64,000 nt of DNA from Saccharomycopsis fibuligera x Saccharomycopsis cf. fibuligera (GCA_001936135.1 CP012809.1:1599501-1663500), one strand, 5' to 3'. Positions 41,297 to 52,093 are shown, counted from the first letter of the stretch. The notes: a model not told the origin generated them from the letters alone. Numbers and translations: made by a program.

Positions 41297-42337
41297 CTAA
41301 CCTCTCACTCTTTGCTTCTTAGCCAACTTACGTTGTTGCTTTTCTCTTTGCTTTTTCTCCAACTTTTCCAATTCCTTTGGGTTTATATTTCTCAACTGTT
41401 CCTTTTGTTTCTTCAATTCTTCTAACTTTTTCTCTTCCAATTGGTCTTTTCTGTCTTGTTCAATCAATTTTTCTAATTTTTTAACTTCTGCATCTCTAAC
41501 CTTGTTGATTTTCTTTACAACTTCGGTTCTCACTTTAAACTTCTTAGAAGAAACGACATCAATAAGCTCAATAAATTGGTTAATAATATTGGAGGTTCTT
41601 TCCAAGCTACTTGGGTCTGATTTTAAGTGCAACTTCAAAATAGCTCTGAACTGTGGTTTAGTTTCCTTCAAGTCAAATGGATGAACTGGTGATTGATCAG
41701 TAAAGGCCAACAATTTTAACAAGTCACCAGATTGATCCAAAACTTGTCTCAATTCCTCGGAGTAAAGCAACTCATTGATTTCTGGAGATTCAGACATGTA
41801 CACAAACTGTAATGGCAATTTTTCAGAGTCAGTGGTCTTGGTCAAAGATAAATAGTAGTTGTCTTTTCTTTCCTTATTCATGTTGTCCTTGTTAACAATT
41901 GCAAAAATGAATGGGTCAAGAGTGATATCTGGGTGCACATTAGCCACAATTTGAATTTCATCTTCAGCAGCATCAACAGTTTGTGCAAAAAAGCTGAAGA
42001 CGTTTTCCATGAGCCACATGGTGAAATTTTGTCTAGCTTGCAAAGTCACCTTGATGATGAAGCGAGAAATGTTGATTCTTCCTGTAGCATAAGAGACAAA
42101 ATGTTGTTCATCATCCTTAATGAACAACTTACGAGGCGTCACCCCGACTTGATAGAATTGCTCCCGCAATTTCTCTGACTCGAAGGTAATGAATTTCTGG
42201 AACTTGGTGTCGTTCCAATAGTTGCCAAACACGTACAACAACACTGTGGCCAAAGTCAAGGTGATAACAACACCTTCCATTTTCCAATTGTGGGCAAGGA
42301 TTCTGTCCTTAACCCCGGTAAAATATGTTTCCAACAT
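41297..42337 (-). CDS. ER membrane protein of the CCDC47 / YNR021W (DUF1682) family
   Basis: 346 aa from the ATG at 42337. One membrane segment is near residues 19-40 (MEGVVITLTLATVLLYVFGNYW). A globular region follows (FQKFITFESEKLREQFYQVG, YATGRINISRFIIKVTLQAR, TMWLMENVFSFF), ending in a Lys/Glu/Gln coiled coil, EEKKLEELKKQKEQLRNINP and KLEKKQREKQQRKLAKKQ. This is the layout of animal CCDC47, a subunit of the PAT complex that helps insert multipass proteins at the ER, and of the poorly studied S. cerevisiae YNR021W. The basic tail could contact ribosomes, as in CCDC47. The non-ATG open extension upstream is not needed by family length. Confidence 0.85.
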   Translation of the reverse strand: MLETYFTGVKDRILAHNWKMEGVVITLTLATVLLYVFGNYWNDTKFQKFITFESEKLREQFYQVGVTPRKLFIKDDEQHFVSYATGRINISRFIIKVTLQARQNFTMWLMENVFSFFAQTVDAAEDEIQIVANVHPDITLDPFIFAIVNKDNMNKERKDNYYLSLTKTTDSEKLPLQFVYMSESPEINELLYSEELRQVLDQSGDLLKLLAFTDQSPVHPFDLKETKPQFRAILKLHLKSDPSSLERTSNIINQFIELIDVVSSKKFKVRTEVVKKINKVRDAEVKKLEKLIEQDRKDQLEEKKLEELKKQKEQLRNINPKELEKLEKKQREKQQRKLAKKQRVRG

Positions 42338-43179
42338 GATTGATTGTTTTATAAAATAATTTGGGCTTTTGGTTCTGGGATTAGATAATCTCCAAGTTGT
42401 GAAGAACAGCAAACGCAATAGATATATGTGCCAGCACCAGCAATAATCTGATTTTTTCCACCACTCAGTGCAAACTGCTCATGTTGCCGATACGGCGCAA
42501 AATCATGGTACCCGGCCGTAACATACTGCTGTCTGTGGCCGCCAATTGCGGAGGGCTTTCTTCATACTTTCTTGAGCACCATACAACTATTGGCAGAATT
42601 TACATCAGGATTGATCTTACAAAAAAAAAAAAAAAAAAGCTAGGAAAAAACTGCGAGAGTGAGGCTTGAGTTAAAAGCAGGAGTCCGAGTCCGTTTGTAA
42701 AATGATGGCTGTAGTTCGTTTTTTTTTGATAAAGCTTCGGGTTTAGCTTTAAATTCCCCGACCGCCGTTTTCCACAATTATATTTCGCTATTCTTGCAAC
42801 GAGTTGATAATAAATGGTTTAACTAAACAATACGTACAACATCAAAATATTAGAGGCACTAAAAAACTTAACAGATACAGCTACTCGATTATCAGTAAGC
42901 CTGCTTTTAGCTAGTTTTGTCAGTGTATGACGCTTTTGCGGGGCCAGGTGCCAATGGTGCGGATGCATAGATCTTCTTTTTCTCTATTTTTTTTTTTTTT
43001 TTTTAGTGCCCAAGGCAAAATAAGCTGTGAGACAAATTGATTTGAATTGATTTCTCATCGTAATTAAACCAAGACGCTTATTCACAGACCAAAATTTAAG
43101 AGTTATATAGTACTGTATATCACATTGCCGTTGATATATTAGAACGTCAAAAAGATTTTGATCGAAAAGCAGCTAAAAA
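42338..43179. other. Intergenic: divergent promoter of the YNR021W-like gene and TRL1
   Basis: 842 bp. An A-run lies at 42620-42637 and a T-run at 42988-43004. A GC-richer patch with CCCCGACCGCCG lies near 42757. No gene recognised. Confidence 0.5.
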
Positions 43180-46143
43180 ATGTCGACTGTGGACCTTTCC
43201 GAGTTTATCAGTTATGCAGATGCAGTCAAATCAAAAATCAATCCTGACAAATTTTTTCACTCGTTGGAAGCATGCTTGACAAAGGGCAAAAAAGAGGGCA
43301 AAGGCAAAAAGACAATAGTCAACACTTTTGTCGATCCCAACCTCAAATTGTCATCATGGAAGTTTGCTGAGTGGGATTATTCCAATCCAAAGATCACATT
43401 GCCTACAAACGCAAGAGGTCTTTTTACTCTTGACTCAGAAAAGAAGATTATAGCCAGAGGTTACGACAAGTTCTTTAACACCAATGAAGTGAATGATACC
43501 AAAGTGGAGAATTTACAAGCAAAGCTTAAAGGACCTTTTGAAGTCACATTGAAGTCCAATGGTTGTATTATTCTCATTTCTGGATTGGAAAACGGTCAAT
43601 TAGTAGTCTGTTCTAAGCACTCTACTGGGCCTAGAGATGATACTACCAAAAACCACGCTTTGCAAGGACAATTGTTTTTAGAACAGCAACTTAAGAAAAT
43701 TGGTATTTCGCCAAAAGAACTTGCATTGTCATTGAATAGATTGAATGTGACGGCGGTGGCGGAATATTGTGATGATGCCTTTGAAGAGCATGTGCTAAAG
43801 TACACTGGTGACGATGCTGGATTGTACTTGCATGGCTTGAATTTCAACATTCCTGAATTCAAGACTTTCCCTTTTGACTACGTGACTAAATTTGGTCGAA
43901 TGTTTGGTTTCAAAATTACTGATTATTTTTTAGAGAGCGATTTCGACAAAATGATGGAATTTTTCAAAGAATCTTCTAAAACTGGCATGTATAAAGGAAT
44001 TGAAATTGAAGGTTTTGTGATTAGATGTAAAAATAAGGATGACAATAGTGATTTTTTCTGGAAATACAAGTTTGAACAGCCTTACTTGATGTACAGAGGA
44101 TGGAGAGAAGCCACAAAGAGATTCATGAAGTATAAGGGCAACCTCAGCGATGAAATAATGAATAAATTCAGCAAAGACACTAAAGATTATTTGGAATTTA
44201 TTGCTCCGATATTAAAGGAGCATGAAATTATTGGACAATACTATAGGGCCGGTCATGGAATAGTGGATTTGAGAAATTTATATTTGAAGCACATTGGAAA
44301 GAAAGGTTATGAATTGACAAATGACGCAAGCACAGCTGAATATGATTCTGACGAGATTAATACTGCTTCTGTTTCCAAGCAAGAGTTGAATAAAGACGTT
44401 GATGAATTAGTTCAAAACTTGAAAAATTTGGAAATTGATCCAAAAGAGTTCGAAGCCGTCAATGCACAACTTGAAGAAACTGTTGAAGATCCGTCAGAGT
44501 ACATTTATGTGACCAAATATATTATCATTCCAATAGCAACTATTGGTTGTGGTAAAACTACCGTTGCAATGACTCTCAAGAACCTTTTCCCTAAATGGGG
44601 TCACGTTCAATCAGACAATGTTATTAAGGTGAAAGGAGGTGGAAATAGACTAGTGACAAAATCGCTCGAGTTTCTTGCCGGTGATACAGAAGCTATTAAT
44701 GATGAAAATTTAAATAAGGAAGCTTTGGAATTTTTGAAAAACCCCAAAAAATACTCAAATAAGAATAAAGCAAACGGAAATAACAAAGACAATATAAATG
44801 GTCAGGAACAACAAGAAGAGATACTCTGTGCTACTGAGATTCTTGATAAGAATAATGTAATTATTGTGGACAGAAACAATCACATGTACAGAGAAAGAAA
44901 GGATTTGATCCAAACCTTTAATTCCCTCAAGAGAAAATACTTGACTAACGACAATGAATTGGTTGAGTCAAAAAACAAAAAAGTCAAGTATAACTTCAAA
45001 TTTATTGCTTGGAATTTTCTTCCAGCAAGCAATTTTCCTACTAAAGATATCACTTCCCATCCACAATTTTGGAACATCACTCGTTCAAGAGTAATTGAAA
45101 GAGGTGATAATCATCAATCTCTTAAGGTGGCGGATAAGGAAGATGAACAACATGTAATCTCAGTAATGGAAGGTTTTATAAATAGATTTCAACTTTGTGA
45201 TCCTAGTAAACCTCCAGATGGATGGTTTGATCTTGTTATTGATTTGGATGTATTTGGCAAAGAAAGTTCAAGAAAAAATGTTGACAAAGTCTTGAGTGCA
45301 CTTGGGGAGAGATATCCAGAAATGTTTCATGGCAAGGCTATACCTTCAAAAAAACAAATTGATGCAGCTTTTCAAAAAGCATTATCATACAAGCCGACAA
45401 TAGTGAAAATTGTATCCAACAAAAATAATAAATCAAAAAACAACAACAATATGTCAACGGAGCCAAAATTACCAAGAATAGCCTACTTTGGTATCCAAGT
45501 CAGCAATCCACAAGAATTACTCTTTAAGATTGAAACTTTACTTAGCAAAAAATTAGCCTCTTTGAACACTGAATTGAACTTGTTTGAACAGCTTCAACTT
45601 AAACAACGAGTTCAAGAAAGGTTTCACGTTACCGTGGCCCACGTTAGTCAAAAGGACAAGAGACAAATCTTCAGAGAGTACACCACTCTTTTCAAGAAAT
45701 TAACGATTGACGAACAACGCACTGCAAATGCAAGTGCAAAAGGATATACCCAAGTGGGAAAAATTTTGGCTGATGTCAAATTGGAGAAATTAGTATGGGA
45801 CAACAAGGCCCTTGCTGTAGTTGTCAAAATTGTCCGTTTCAAAAACACTGGAAATGAAAATGAAAACGCTCAAGATCAAAAAGCTGAGAATTTTAAATTT
45901 GCAAACAAGTTTCTACATATTACCATCGGTACAATTTCCAAAGATGTGAAGCCAGTTTATTCAAATGAGTTGTTAAATTATGCAGAGGCGTATATTTCAG
46001 AATCAGCCGAGACCAAAGAAGAAGTTGAAGAGATGAGAAAAGATGGGGTTTTTGAGAATAATATTCACGTGTTAAGTTGGGATGATGAGGAAGGGGTTGA
46101 TGCTGTATATTTGGAGAATTTGCCATTGGTGGCATATCATTGA
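43180..46143 (+). CDS. TRL1: Trifunctional tRNA ligase (ligase, polynucleotide kinase, cyclic phosphodiesterase)
   Basis: 987 aa. Ligase domain: nucleotidyl-Lys motif VTLKSNGCIILISG at about residue 125, then KGIEIEGFVIRCK and FFWKYKFEQPYLMYRGWRE. Kinase domain: P-loop IATIGCGKTTVAMTLKNLFP at about 450. Cyclic phosphodiesterase domain: two HxT motifs, ERFHVTVAHVS (about 815) and KFLHITIGTIS (about 912). The enzyme joins tRNA halves after intron removal and, in yeast, splices HAC1 mRNA in the unfolded-protein response. It is called LIG1 in C. albicans. It is about 150 aa longer than the S. cerevisiae protein I recall (827 aa); Asn/Lys-rich insertions at about residues 525-545 and 745-765 account for part of this. 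Two intron-containing tRNA genes in the same window are natural substrates. Confidence 0.95.
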   Translation: MSTVDLSEFISYADAVKSKINPDKFFHSLEACLTKGKKEGKGKKTIVNTFVDPNLKLSSWKFAEWDYSNPKITLPTNARGLFTLDSEKKIIARGYDKFFNTNEVNDTKVENLQAKLKGPFEVTLKSNGCIILISGLENGQLVVCSKHSTGPRDDTTKNHALQGQLFLEQQLKKIGISPKELALSLNRLNVTAVAEYCDDAFEEHVLKYTGDDAGLYLHGLNFNIPEFKTFPFDYVTKFGRMFGFKITDYFLESDFDKMMEFFKESSKTGMYKGIEIEGFVIRCKNKDDNSDFFWKYKFEQPYLMYRGWREATKRFMKYKGNLSDEIMNKFSKDTKDYLEFIAPILKEHEIIGQYYRAGHGIVDLRNLYLKHIGKKGYELTNDASTAEYDSDEINTASVSKQELNKDVDELVQNLKNLEIDPKEFEAVNAQLEETVEDPSEYIYVTKYIIIPIATIGCGKTTVAMTLKNLFPKWGHVQSDNVIKVKGGGNRLVTKSLEFLAGDTEAINDENLNKEALEFLKNPKKYSNKNKANGNNKDNINGQEQQEEILCATEILDKNNVIIVDRNNHMYRERKDLIQTFNSLKRKYLTNDNELVESKNKKVKYNFKFIAWNFLPASNFPTKDITSHPQFWNITRSRVIERGDNHQSLKVADKEDEQHVISVMEGFINRFQLCDPSKPPDGWFDLVIDLDVFGKESSRKNVDKVLSALGERYPEMFHGKAIPSKKQIDAAFQKALSYKPTIVKIVSNKNNKSKNNNNMSTEPKLPRIAYFGIQVSNPQELLFKIETLLSKKLASLNTELNLFEQLQLKQRVQERFHVTVAHVSQKDKRQIFREYTTLFKKLTIDEQRTANASAKGYTQVGKILADVKLEKLVWDNKALAVVVKIVRFKNTGNENENAQDQKAENFKFANKFLHITIGTISKDVKPVYSNELLNYAEAYISESAETKEEVEEMRKDGVFENNIHVLSWDDEEGVDAVYLENLPLVAYH

Positions 46144-46658
46144 TTCGAGAAGAAGAAAAAAAATAAGTACAAGCTGTAGGAAAGTTTCATAGAATGCATA
46201 TCAATAAATAATTGTTCTTAGTATAATTTAATGTAACTGCTTTATGTAAGTTCAGAAGCTTTAAAAACAATGTTATTTCCTGTATAGATAGGCGTAAATA
46301 CCACCACCATTGTATGCTTCCTCTAAACTATGTATGCTCTTGCTAACTTATGATATGTTGCTTTATTTTATGTTCTGGTATCTTTGCAAGCCGTCGTAAT
46401 TTATTTTCCTGCTGGAGAATAATACACACACTTGAGTCTTTAACTTTGTACTGCGAAAGTGAAAGGTGTGCCAAAATAATTTTAGTGGGTCGAGATTTGA
46501 TCAACGTAATAATAATAAAAAGAAGACATGAAACTACAGATACTCATTGTTTGGAACGAGAAATGAAGCCTTCAAAGAAAACCTATGTTACATCATGCAT
46601 TTATATATAAAAATAATAAAAACAGCTACGCCATCTTTCCCAATTCAAAACTCCAACC
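46144..46658. other. Intergenic: convergent 3' flanks of TRL1 and SEC10
   Basis: 515 bp of AT-rich DNA between converging genes; TATATAAAAATAATAA near 46602 may be part of 3'-end signals. Nothing else seen. Confidence 0.5.
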
Positions 46659-49610
46659 TCAAATAAAACTACCAAATTTATTCAAAAAACTCGAATTATA
46701 ATCTGACCGCTTTCCAATATACTGCTGAATAACATCTGGATTCAAATTTATCAATTGTCCCTCTTTAATCAAACTATTAATGTAATTTGGCTGCACCGTA
46801 AACAAGTTAGCCAATTCTCTCAATATGGAAAACTTCTCTGATAATTCTTCAATTTTCCAAGAATCCACTAAGCTTTGATAACTGATAATGTCCTTAGTGA
46901 GGATGATGCCGCCAATTTCGTTGATTTGGAACTTTTTAAAATGACTCACAAGCAAACTCAACAAGTTGATACCGATTTCTGCCATAAAGTTTTTCAAGTT
47001 TAGGCCAGTGAGCAAATGCTTGGGAACTAGCTGGTCAGCGTACAAGTTGTTTAGGAATTTGATAACGTCTTGACATGTCTCGGTGTCTTCGTTGTTAAAT
47101 TCACTGCGCATTAGATCGTCGTCATTGCCATTAAAATTACTATTGATACTGTCAAAGGCAGATGTCCCCATATTGCTGAATTTCTTATTCGTTACGTAAA
47201 AATCTTTCTTCTTTTGTTTGTCCAAATATATCTGAATTTTGTTCAATACCAACTCGACCGAGTCCCTTAAGATGATGTTTAGCGAGAGTTCACATGTTGT
47301 CAAGTATCCATTTGTCAAATTAATGATCTTCTTTTTAATAGACGAGCTATTTATGGACAAGGGCAAAATAATCAATTTGATGAAATCAGTAAGCAATTTC
47401 AAGATTTGGTTGGCCTTATTGATAATTCTCAAATAATTGAAATTCAACAATTCATTCTTTTTGAAATCTAAATGGATCAATCGATAATATGACAACTCAA
47501 ACCCAAATTCCAAGTATCCGCCTACCCCAAATATTAAAATTCTCAAGATTTCCAAAGCGTACTCTGGTATGTTTAATGGCTTCAAGTCGGATATTCTCGA
47601 AAGCGATTCAACGGAGTTCTGTATCATGAAATCAATTTTAGCAAACTTGATATCATTATCCCCTGGTAAGTCGCCATTAGTACCCACGCCACCATCGAGA
47701 TCAGCTTCATCACCAGTCCCACCACCAAGATCGTCACTATAATCGCTATCATCTCTCATTTCACTAAATATACCATTCATTTGGTCAAGTTTTGGCGATA
47801 GTAGCAACGAATCATTCAAACTAGAAAACTTGGATGAATTTGATGATGTCCGTTCAAGTTTTGACTTCATGTAGCTTCGCAACTGAATCAACTTGTTCTT
47901 CTCAAGCAAATTGTGACCTGACTTGGAGCCAGTTGTAGTACTACCACCAGTAGGATTTGTTGATGAGCTCAAGTTTGGCGACGATAATGGCGATAACAAT
48001 AATTGTGACTCCTTGATTGAATCGGTAGTAGTTAGCCTGACAGTCAATGCTTTATCTTTAAAAATTCGCGCATGTTTTTGCTCAAAATTAGAATTTATCT
48101 TGGTGTAGATTTCTTCAAGAGATTTTTTCTCTTTTTCAATATAATTCTTCTCCGTTAATGATTGCGCAAACAATTCGTTAAAACTAGTGTAGACTAAATA
48201 GTTCAAATCTTCAGCGATGTTCTTGCTGCTGTTGGCATCGCTAGAGTCTCCACCACTGCCATTTAGCGCATCTGTCGAAGATCCCGCAGATCTCTTGATT
48301 AAGGAGTCTTCAAGGTATACCTTGGAGTGATTATCCGTAAAGTATTCTTTGATATCGTTAGTGTAATTTGTAGTGGTGACGTACAACAAGTGCAATAATC
48401 TGACATAAGACAAGTTATTTAAAGATTGAGCATAATTGAGCAAATTAACAATGATGTTATTCAATTTCTTTTGGAAGATTTTTTTAAGAAACATATCAAA
48501 AATTTTCAGAAAAAACAGCTTGGATTTGTTAAAAATTATCTTTATAAGATTGAATTGGTTAACAATCAAGTTTTTCAACTTGTCAAATAAACTTTCCAAC
48601 TCTGGTAATTTGCCAGTAAGTTGCTCATAATTATAATGGATCACTGGGTCAGACAACGTTTTCCAGAATTGGTGATTCTCATTCAAGAATTCATTGCTAT
48701 TGATCAAGTAATCTTCTTCTGGTGAAGCAACATTTAAAAACTCAATCTTATCCAAATAAGTGTCAAATATTTCAGTGGAATTTTCATTAAAATCAATTAA
48801 AATATCAAAACATTCCTTCATTTTGAGCAAGCTTTCCTTCTGGTAAGCTTTATTGAAATCTTTAATTAAATTATTTTCAAAATCTTGAGAGAACTTTAGT
48901 ATTTCCTGGTACACTTTTTCAAAATGTTGCTTTTTAGTCAATATGCTCTTATTGTTGTTATTTGCCAGCACAATGGAAGTTTCATTCCCATCATTTTTGT
49001 CATTAGCCAACTTGTTAGCCAACTGTAGCAACTTGCTGATATATTTACCACAGTTTTTCTTGTCTGCTGATTTTTTTGAATGCTGCAAATCCACCAATAA
49101 TTTTGATTGATTGTACTTGTAAAACTCATTATAACACTTGGTCAAAAAGATAATCTCCATATTTTTTTCCTTCAAATTTGTAGCAATTTGCAACTTTTCA
49201 CCCAATGGGTTAATAATTGATCCAACATCAGAAATTACCTCTTCTAGTCCATTGAATTTACCGTTTATTGTTTGGATCTGGTTTGACAAATTAATGATTT
49301 TTTTCGAGTGATACAATTCATACTCAATGACATCGGTTTCTAAACTAGTCACTTCATCTTGATTTTTCTTTTTTAATGATTTCAATTCAGTCAACACAGA
49401 TTCAAATGTTCTAATAAATGGCTTAGGGTCCAATTGTTCCAAATTGTCGTCGTTTTGGTTTTGGCGGTTTTTGTTGATGACAGAATCATTCAATGAAATC
49501 TCATGCTCTTTGGAAATCTCTTCAATGAAATCCGCCACTGTTAGATCTTCCAAGAAATTCTCCGAATGAAGAATCTTGCGGGTCCTGCTGTCAAGTTCAT
49601 ACAAATTCAT
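46659..49610 (-). CDS. SEC10: Exocyst subunit Sec10
   Basis: 983 aa, helical. The N-terminal part has the Sec10 pattern: FLEDLTVADFIEEISKEH, a coiled coil around residues 65-160, then KFNGLEEVISDVGSIINPLG with EKLQIATNLKEKNMEII, and repeated short helices through PEYALEILRILIFGVGGYLE and the C-terminal SQLV-like GGIILTKDIISYQSLVDSWK. The exocyst tethers secretory vesicles at sites of growth. The protein is about 110 aa longer than the S. cerevisiae Sec10 I recall, mostly through a Ser/Gly/Asp-rich insertion at about residues 540-665. I considered other CATCHR-family tethers (Cog, Vps subunits); the N-terminal blocks fit Sec10 best. Confidence 0.82.
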   Translation of the reverse strand: MNLYELDSRTRKILHSENFLEDLTVADFIEEISKEHEISLNDSVINKNRQNQNDDNLEQLDPKPFIRTFESVLTELKSLKKKNQDEVTSLETDVIEYELYHSKKIINLSNQIQTINGKFNGLEEVISDVGSIINPLGEKLQIATNLKEKNMEIIFLTKCYNEFYKYNQSKLLVDLQHSKKSADKKNCGKYISKLLQLANKLANDKNDGNETSIVLANNNNKSILTKKQHFEKVYQEILKFSQDFENNLIKDFNKAYQKESLLKMKECFDILIDFNENSTEIFDTYLDKIEFLNVASPEEDYLINSNEFLNENHQFWKTLSDPVIHYNYEQLTGKLPELESLFDKLKNLIVNQFNLIKIIFNKSKLFFLKIFDMFLKKIFQKKLNNIIVNLLNYAQSLNNLSYVRLLHLLYVTTTNYTNDIKEYFTDNHSKVYLEDSLIKRSAGSSTDALNGSGGDSSDANSSKNIAEDLNYLVYTSFNELFAQSLTEKNYIEKEKKSLEEIYTKINSNFEQKHARIFKDKALTVRLTTTDSIKESQLLLSPLSSPNLSSSTNPTGGSTTTGSKSGHNLLEKNKLIQLRSYMKSKLERTSSNSSKFSSLNDSLLLSPKLDQMNGIFSEMRDDSDYSDDLGGGTGDEADLDGGVGTNGDLPGDNDIKFAKIDFMIQNSVESLSRISDLKPLNIPEYALEILRILIFGVGGYLEFGFELSYYRLIHLDFKKNELLNFNYLRIINKANQILKLLTDFIKLIILPLSINSSSIKKKIINLTNGYLTTCELSLNIILRDSVELVLNKIQIYLDKQKKKDFYVTNKKFSNMGTSAFDSINSNFNGNDDDLMRSEFNNEDTETCQDVIKFLNNLYADQLVPKHLLTGLNLKNFMAEIGINLLSLLVSHFKKFQINEIGGIILTKDIISYQSLVDSWKIEELSEKFSILRELANLFTVQPNYINSLIKEGQLINLNPDVIQQYIGKRSDYNSSFLNKFGSFI

Positions 49611-50335
49611 GACTGCAGTAAATCATCTATTCCGGGTGGGGGTGGTGGTGGTGGTTTTGTTTGATAGTTGTTGGTTGTTTAGCTCCATAGTCGATGATGA
49701 CTTGCTGGTAAAGCTAATATAGAATCCGGAAAACACTGATCTGGCAGTGTGTATCAGGGCCACGTAACCACACATAAAGTGCCCGAAAGCACTAGACGGC
49801 TAACATTCTACAGTCAATAGTCCATGAATAACTTGGCACTTTTGAGTATAAGTACTAAATTTAATTTTTAAGATTAAACAAACTTCTGCCCACTTTCAAA
49901 AACTTGTATGTAATCTTTGGGTCTCTGATTCTTGACCCTCAAATTTAAATGATTATGTTAATTGAGTTCTATGTATATACAAAAGAAAAAAAAAAATTGT
50001 TGAGTGCTGAATACCCGAAGAAGCGCAGCACTGCTTTAACATGTGCTCAAGTTGTTGTTGTCATTATGATGCTAAAATTAAAGCTTTCTGATACCAATGT
50101 AGGTTATTTACACATTTGTAGAAAGATACCAACCATCAGAGAGTACTCAAATACATATATGACCAAAATCACATTTATTACAATAACACCTTTTTCTACT
50201 TTTTTTAAGAATTGTATTTCTCATTACTTATATCGTAACTTCTATTTGAATTGTCAACAAAAACACTTCTCCAAACATAATTACCTTCAAACCATTTTAT
50301 TCATCTCCTTGACTATCAATATTGTCCAAAGAAAC
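49611..50335. other. Intergenic: SEC10 promoter and LSC1 3' flank
   Basis: 725 bp. A GGT/GGTG run lies at 49637-49655. An ATG-initiated 150-codon frame from 49949 runs antisense into LSC1 and shows no family features. No RNA gene recognised. Confidence 0.5.
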
Positions 50336-51325
50336 TTAGTTCTTCAACAAACCCTTGTTGATGAATTCTTGGTACAAAGAAGCACCCAATCTAGCAGGTG
50401 ATTTTTCAACCACAACACCAGCGCTTTGTAAAGCAGAAATTTTAGATTTAGCATCACCCTTACCACCAGCAATAATGGCACCAGCATGACCCATTCTTCT
50501 ACCTGGAGGAGCAGTAAGGCCAGCAATAAAAGACACCACTGGTTTAGGAACGTCTCTAGTCAAGTTGTATTGTTTCAAGAATTCAGCAGCATCTTCTTCT
50601 TGAGAACCACCAATTTCACCAATCAAAATGATACCTTCGGTTTCAGGATCATTCAAGTATAAAGTCAAAGCATCAATGAAGTTGGTACCTGGGAATGGAT
50701 CACCACCCATACCAATGACGAGAGATTGACCCAAACCAACTTTAGTGGTTTGGTCAACGGCTTCATAAGTCAAAGTACCAGATCTGGAAACCACACCGAC
50801 TTTACCCTTCTTGTGAATATGAGAAGGCATGATACCAATCTTACATTGTTCAGGAGCAATCAAACCAGGGCAATTTGGACCTACCAATCTGGTTTTGGAT
50901 TGAGTTTTCAAGATGTCTTGAACTCTCAACATATCATGTTGAGGAATACCTTCAGTGATACAGACAACCAATGGGATTTCAGCAGCAATGGCTTCTTCAA
51001 TGGCAGAAGCAGCGATGGTTGGAGGAACAAAGATCCCAGAAGCAGTAGCGCCAGTTTCTTTGACAGCATCAGCAACCGTGGCGAAAACTGGTTTGCCCAA
51101 GTGGGATGAACCAGCCTTCTTTGGGTTAGTACCACCAACGATCTTGGTGCCGTAGTCCAAAGCTTGTTGAGCGTGGAAGGTAGCTTGTTTACCGGTGAAA
51201 CCTTGGAAGATGACTTTGGTGTCAGCGTTGACCTTAAGGTTTGGGATGGTTTGGGCGTAGTCTCTGGCAATGGCAGCAGAAGAGAAGTTTCTTCTGGCAG
51301 CGGTTTTGATTGATTGTCTGAACAT
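50336..51325 (-). CDS. LSC1: Succinate-CoA ligase alpha subunit, mitochondrial
   Basis: 329 aa from the ATG at 51325. A presequence-like N-terminus ([20 protein letters not shown]) precedes the CoA-binding Rossmann domain ([36 protein letters not shown]) and the ligase domain. Landmarks are [51 protein letters not shown] and [18 protein letters not shown], which contains the phosphorylated His. It forms a heterodimer with Lsc2 and makes ATP from succinyl-CoA in the TCA cycle. The frame is open upstream into (GGA)9, coding Ser, but lacks an ATG, so the conserved presequence start is taken. A cluster of three TGACTCA sites lies 390-430 bp upstream. Confidence 0.96.
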   Translation of the reverse strand: MFRQSIKTAARRNFSSAAIARDYAQTIPNLKVNADTKVIFQGFTGKQATFHAQQALDYGTKIVGGTNPKKAGSSHLGKPVFATVADAVKETGATASGIFVPPTIAASAIEEAIAAEIPLVVCITEGIPQHDMLRVQDILKTQSKTRLVGPNCPGLIAPEQCKIGIMPSHIHKKGKVGVVSRSGTLTYEAVDQTTKVGLGQSLVIGMGGDPFPGTNFIDALTLYLNDPETEGIILIGEIGGSQEEDAAEFLKQYNLTRDVPKPVVSFIAGLTAPPGRRMGHAGAIIAGGKGDAKSKISALQSAGVVVEKSPARLGASLYQEFINKGLLKN

Positions 51326-52019
51326 TGTGGTGGAGGAGGAGGAGGAGGAGGAGGAGGAGTGTGTGTTTTCTAGAAAATGTATCGGCAAGGGGGGACGATA
51401 TGAGTCTCAATAGAAAAGAAGAGGAGATATGAGCAGATCAAGGGTGGTGACAGTATAGGATAGAATGGGAAGGGGGGAGGTAGGATGGGGATAGACAGTC
51501 TGGCAGTATTCCCCAGAGAGTGAGATCCCCAGAGAGACTCAGTGAGCGACGGAGTGGTGTCCACCAACGGCAGCCGCCGTGTTTGCAACGTCCATCACCA
51601 GATTGTCCTCCGCGCATACGTGCCCTGGACTATTGTTACAGCCGGGTGTTGCCCGCCCACTATCCGTTCTCCGCCGTTCTCCGGTTTCCGGCCTGGTCCG
51701 CGGTTTTCTCTTGATGACTCAGCTCTGACTCAGAGAGACTAGAAACGATGACTCAGCGTAAGCTGTCTCCGGCGCCGATTGTTCTCTTCGGGAGACTATT
51801 GCAGGTACTGAAACAGTAGGTAGACTGTCTCTACACGACAGTGCTCATTGCAAAAATAGTCGTTTTTCAACATGTGGTCCAGTTTGAAAGCTGCGTGCTG
51901 TATGCGGTGCTTACTCACAAAGAGCTTGGCCTGCGATTGCAATTGTATTTTGAACCAAGAAGGTTTCAACGATGGAAATATCAACCAACGCTGCTTTGGT
52001 AAAAAAAGCAAAAAAACAT
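51326..52019. other. LSC1 upstream region, locally GC-rich, with Gcn4-type cluster
   Basis: 694 bp. Bases 51326-51360 are a GGA microsatellite. From 51490 to 51780 GC content is clearly above the window average, with CGG/CCG words such as CCGGTTTCCGG. Three TGACTCA sites lie at 51715-51755. No gene is recognised. Confidence 0.6.
51715..51755. promoter_or_regulatory. Cluster of three TGACTCA (Gcn4/AP-1-type) sites
   Basis: Perfect TGACTCA at 51715-51721, 51726-51732 and 51749-51755, each followed by G. A related AGACTCAG lies at 51535. They could serve LSC1 (start 51325), or less likely CWC22. Confidence 0.7.
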
Positions 52020-52093
52020 CGACCTCGGAGAGGGTCGAACTCTCGATCTTGCGATTAACAGTCGCACGCCTTAACCAACTTGGCCACGAAGTC
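52020..52093 (-). tRNA. tRNA-Asn(GUU)
   Basis: Intronless 74-nt tRNA on the minus strand: acceptor GACTTCG/CGAGGTC, discriminator G, D-arm GCCAAGTTGGTTAAGGC, anticodon arm TGCGA-CTGTTAA-TCGCA with anticodon GTT, T-arm GAGAGTTCGACCCTCTC. Lies between LSC1 and CWC22. Confidence 0.96.

Noticed and set aside
49949-50401. 150-codon frame overlapping the LSC1 3' end
   Set aside because: Antisense overlap with a strong gene and no recognisable features.
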